Source: Ectopseudomonas oleovorans (GTDB lineage Bacteria; Pseudomonadota; Gammaproteobacteria; Pseudomonadales; Pseudomonadaceae). From it: a stretch of 64,000 nucleotides of DNA. A program made the translations under genes and the position numbers. Below are positions 63,962 through 64,000 of this stretch, piece by piece; within the stretch, counting starts at the first letter, position 1, and every line of letters starts with the position of its first letter. The notes beneath the pieces were generated by a model. That model was not told the origin of the DNA. It saw only the letters and a program-made list of their open reading frames with translations, and did no database searches. The stretch covers positions 27,920 through 91,919 of the forward strand of contig NZ_QASO01000032.1 in assembly GCF_003052605.1 (NCBI RefSeq). Reading direction: 5' to 3'.

Positions 63962-64000
63962 TGGGAGGGGAACGGCGGTAGCCGTCCCCTATCCCGATTT

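Larger units (their letters stand above)
62144..63998 (+). mobile_element. group II intron, class C-like
   Basis: A retroelement whose 5' end GTGCGCCCAGCATGGGCGCA fits the GTGYG start of group II introns and is followed by a structured region to 62546. It encodes a reverse transcriptase/maturase, then a 34-nt domain V. Insertion directly after a terminator hairpin is the hallmark of class C introns. The 3' end is put at CCCGAT (63998), 2 bp before the window end, and so is approximate. Confidence 0.85.

Overview
The window is about 46.4 kb of an integrative and conjugative element (ICE) followed by about 17.5 kb of core chromosome. The host is most likely a Pseudomonas. The core part shows the Pseudomonas order rpsT | murJ-ribF-ileS-lspA-fkpB-ispH | fimT-pilE-fimU-pilV-pilW-pilX-pilY1, with high G+C and Pseudomonas-like proteins. 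All names come from reading motifs, lengths and gene order in this sequence; no database search was run.

Region 1 (1-9.0 kb) is the variable left part of the ICE. It holds a CoiA-like predicted nuclease, a four-helix membrane protein and a WYL-domain regulator (the last two on the minus strand). Facing away from them is a three-gene plus-strand cluster: a metallo-beta-lactamase (MBL)-fold hydrolase, a single polypeptide fusing E2-like, E1/ThiF-like and JAB isopeptidase-like domains, and a second MBL-fold hydrolase. This ubiquitin-pathway-like cluster without a visible ubiquitin-like protein is the most interesting part of the window. A DUF6685-like gene lies between two copies of a 115-bp repeat.

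Region 2 (9.1-23.9 kb) is the ICE maintenance and processing backbone: radC, a small Cys-containing protein, a DUF932 protein, a large ParB-like protein, DUF736, an XRE regulator, DUF2958, DUF2285, an AlpA-like HTH, repA, three iteron-like repeats, parA, a small partition-type protein, DUF2840, the TraF signal peptidase and a VirD2-like relaxase. The intergenic stretches are long and full of hairpins and repeated leader sequences.

Region 3 (23.9-32.3 kb) is cargo: a LysR regulator divergent from an oxidoreductase operon (SDR, AhpD/CMD-like, tandem cupin, flavin amine oxidase-like, second SDR, zinc alcohol dehydrogenase, MFS exporter), then an EamA transporter. Region 4 (32.3-46.2 kb) is the type IV secretion block: LysR (traR position), EexN, TraG, CopG-like, TrbB-C-D-E-J, a second EexN-like lipoprotein, TrbL-F-G-I and DUF2274. 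Gene content and order match the Tn4371 ICE family. An 8-bp site TTTTTTAT at 46445-46452, fitting the TTTTTYRT attachment consensus of that family, marks the probable right end, just beyond the terminator of rpsT. The integrase and left end lie upstream of this window.

Region 5 (46.5-64 kb) is core chromosome. It has a small RelB/RelE-type toxin-antitoxin pair wedged between fkpB and ispH, a minor-pilin operon of lower G+C than its flanks, and a group II intron (class C-like) inserted directly after the hairpin terminator that follows pilY1. The intron nearly reaches the end of the window.
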